From positions 1 through 20,785 of the forward strand of contig JBOGDK010000035.1 in the NCBI GenBank assembly GCA_050701795.1: a stretch of 20,785 bases of DNA, in the 5' to 3' direction. The translations under genes were made by a program, and so were the position numbers. Numbering within the stretch: the first letter of the stretch is position 1; each line of letters starts with the position of its first letter. Source of the DNA: WHSM01 sp050701795. Its GTDB lineage: Bacteria > Actinomycetota > Actinomycetes > Mycobacteriales > Micromonosporaceae. Below are positions 19,641-20,785 of this stretch, piece by piece. The notes under the pieces are model-generated. The model searched no databases. It was not told where the DNA came from and was given only the letters and a program-made list of their open reading frames with translations.

Positions 19641-20683
19641 GCGTCCAGGGTCGCGGGGTGATCGCCCCGCTGATCAAACTGACGGTGTTCACTGTGGTCA
19701 CCGGGTTGGCGACGGCATTCCTGGCGAGCACTCTGTCGGCGTACGGGACCGGTGGGGAGCCGACGTACCGGGCCAGGTTCACCAACGTCGTCGGCCTGCT
19801 GGCTGGTGACGACATCCGGATCGCGGGGGTACGGGTCGGCAAGGTGACCGATATCAGCCTGGTGAACAACCGGATCGGCGAGGTGGAGTTCACGGTTGAC
19901 GAGTCGATCCCCCTGCCCAAGACGGTCCAGGCGAAGATCCGTTACCGGAACCTGATCGGCCAGCGTTACATCGCCCTCGACGAGGGTCCCAGCAAGAAGG
20001 GCAGGCTGCGCCCGAACGAGCTGATCCCGATCAGCCAGACCGAGCCGTCGCTGGATCTCACGGTGCTGTTCAACGGGTTCCGGCCGCTGTTCGCCGGGCT
20101 CTCACCGAAAGACATGAACCGGTTCTCGTACGAGATCATCCAGGTGCTGCAGGGCGAGTCGGGGACGGTGGAGAGCCTGCTGTCGCGTACCGCGTCGTTG
20201 TCGAACACACTGGCCGACCGGGACAAGGTGATCGGCCGGGTGATCGACAACCTGAACAAGGTGCTCGCCACGCTCAACGCCCGAGACGATCAGCTCAGCG
20301 AGACCATCGGGCAACTGCAGGCGTTCGTGTCCGGGCTCGCCAAGGACCGGAAGTTGATCGGTGCGTCCCTGGGCCACATCGCGACGCTCACCAACGAGAC
20401 GGCGGGGCTGGTCAAGGACGTACGGCCGGCGTTGAAGAAGGACATCGCGAAGCTGCGAGAGTTGGCGACCACGCTGAACGCTAACGAGGACGTGCTGGAT
20501 CGCACCTTCGAGCGGGTGCCGGTACGGCTGGACATGCTGACCGGGACCGGCAGGTACGGCTCCTGGTTCAACTTCTTCCTGTGTGACTTCGACGGGCAGG
20601 TCCGGCTCCCGAACAAGCAGTTGATCAACCCCACGACATTCAGCTCCCCGAAGGCCCGATGCGACAAGCCCGGGGGTAAGTAG
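19637..20683 (+). CDS. Mce family substrate-binding protein (first of operon)
   Basis: A 348-residue Mce protein, expected to be anchored by an N-terminal helix (about residues 12-34) with the rest outside the membrane, forming a lipid-shuttling ring or tube. The MCE domain is at about 42-118 (YRARFTNVVGLLAGDDIRIAGVRVGKV and IRYRNLIGQRYIALDEG). A long helical region follows (about 165-290; SLSNTLADRDKVIGRVIDNLNKV). GTG 19637 is chosen because the helix then begins shortly after and GAGGTGGG lies before it. The frame is open further upstream without conservation. Its stop directly abuts the next start. Confidence 0.93.
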   Translation: MSVQGRGVIAPLIKLTVFTVVTGLATAFLASTLSAYGTGGEPTYRARFTNVVGLLAGDDIRIAGVRVGKVTDISLVNNRIGEVEFTVDESIPLPKTVQAKIRYRNLIGQRYIALDEGPSKKGRLRPNELIPISQTEPSLDLTVLFNGFRPLFAGLSPKDMNRFSYEIIQVLQGESGTVESLLSRTASLSNTLADRDKVIGRVIDNLNKVLATLNARDDQLSETIGQLQAFVSGLAKDRKLIGASLGHIATLTNETAGLVKDVRPALKKDIAKLRELATTLNANEDVLDRTFERVPVRLDMLTGTGRYGSWFNFFLCDFDGQVRLPNKQLINPTTFSSPKARCDKPGGK

Positions 20684-20785
20684 ATGAAACCCTTCCGGGA
20701 ACGTAACCCCGTGGTGATCGGCACGGTCAGCATCACCGTGATCGTGCTGGCGGTGCTCACCGCGTTCCAGTTGGACACCATCACC
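20684..20785 (+). CDS. Second Mce family protein, N-terminal part (runs off the window)
   Basis: ATG 20684 directly follows the previous TAG. The 34 visible codons give a basic start (MKPFRERNPVVIGTVS) and then a hydrophobic helix (ITVIVLAVLTAF), the usual start of actinobacterial Mce proteins. Position and start support a second Mce subunit, but the MCE domain lies beyond the window. Confidence 0.85.
   Translation, partial: MKPFRERNPVVIGTVSITVIVLAVLTAFQLDTIT

Overview
The window is high-GC actinobacterial chromosome. It carries the conserved block rpmG, two MaoC-type dehydratase genes, tRNA-Trp, secE, nusG, rplK, rplA, then rplJ and rplL, followed by an mce lipid-uptake operon that starts with its own ATPase. 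Frequent GTG starts, leaderless-looking genes, VCBS-repeat and mycosin proteins, and a strong GTAC/CGTA codon context suggest Micromonosporaceae or a close relative. The family is an inference from gene content and style, not a proven placement.

Left part (1-7500, mixed strands, accessory): the 3' end of a secreted VCBS/FG-GAP repeat protein with five repeats in view; a long hairpin; a short-chain dehydrogenase; the remnant of a UROD/MetE-like gene with two palindromic operator candidates upstream; a YajQ-family protein on the minus strand; tRNA-Tyr with a terminator; a stretch with a possible small membrane protein and a possible gene scrap; an alpha/beta hydrolase on the minus strand; and a two-gene unit coding a 60-residue exported peptide and an 855-residue membrane GAF-GGDEF-EAL protein. 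YajQ proteins are reported to bind cyclic di-GMP, so a possible maker/breaker and a possible receptor lie about 2 kb apart.

Right part (7500-20785, all plus strand, housekeeping): tRNA-Thr(GGT), tRNA-Met(CAT), rpmG, a HadA-like and a HadB-like dehydratase, an S66 LD-carboxypeptidase, tRNA-Trp(CCA), secE-nusG-rplK-rplA, and a strong hairpin. A mycosin-like S8 protease with an unusually long Pro/Gly-rich tail lies between rplA and rplJ. Next come an L10-leader-like attenuation region, rplJ-rplL and a perfect 18-bp stem terminator. The mce operon follows (ATPase, two MlaE-type permeases, an 18-codon mini-ORF, a first Mce protein, and the start of a second) and runs off the end of the window.

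The genes fall into three themes: protein synthesis and export (L33, SecE, NusG, L11, L1, L10, L7/L12, four tRNAs); envelope and lipid work (dehydratases, LD-carboxypeptidase, mycosin, Mce importer); and cyclic di-GMP signalling. The most interesting points are the exported peptide paired with the GGDEF-EAL protein, the mycosin placed between ribosomal-protein genes, the mini-ORF coupled to the first mce gene, the decayed gene with its intact-looking operators, and three genes that look leaderless.
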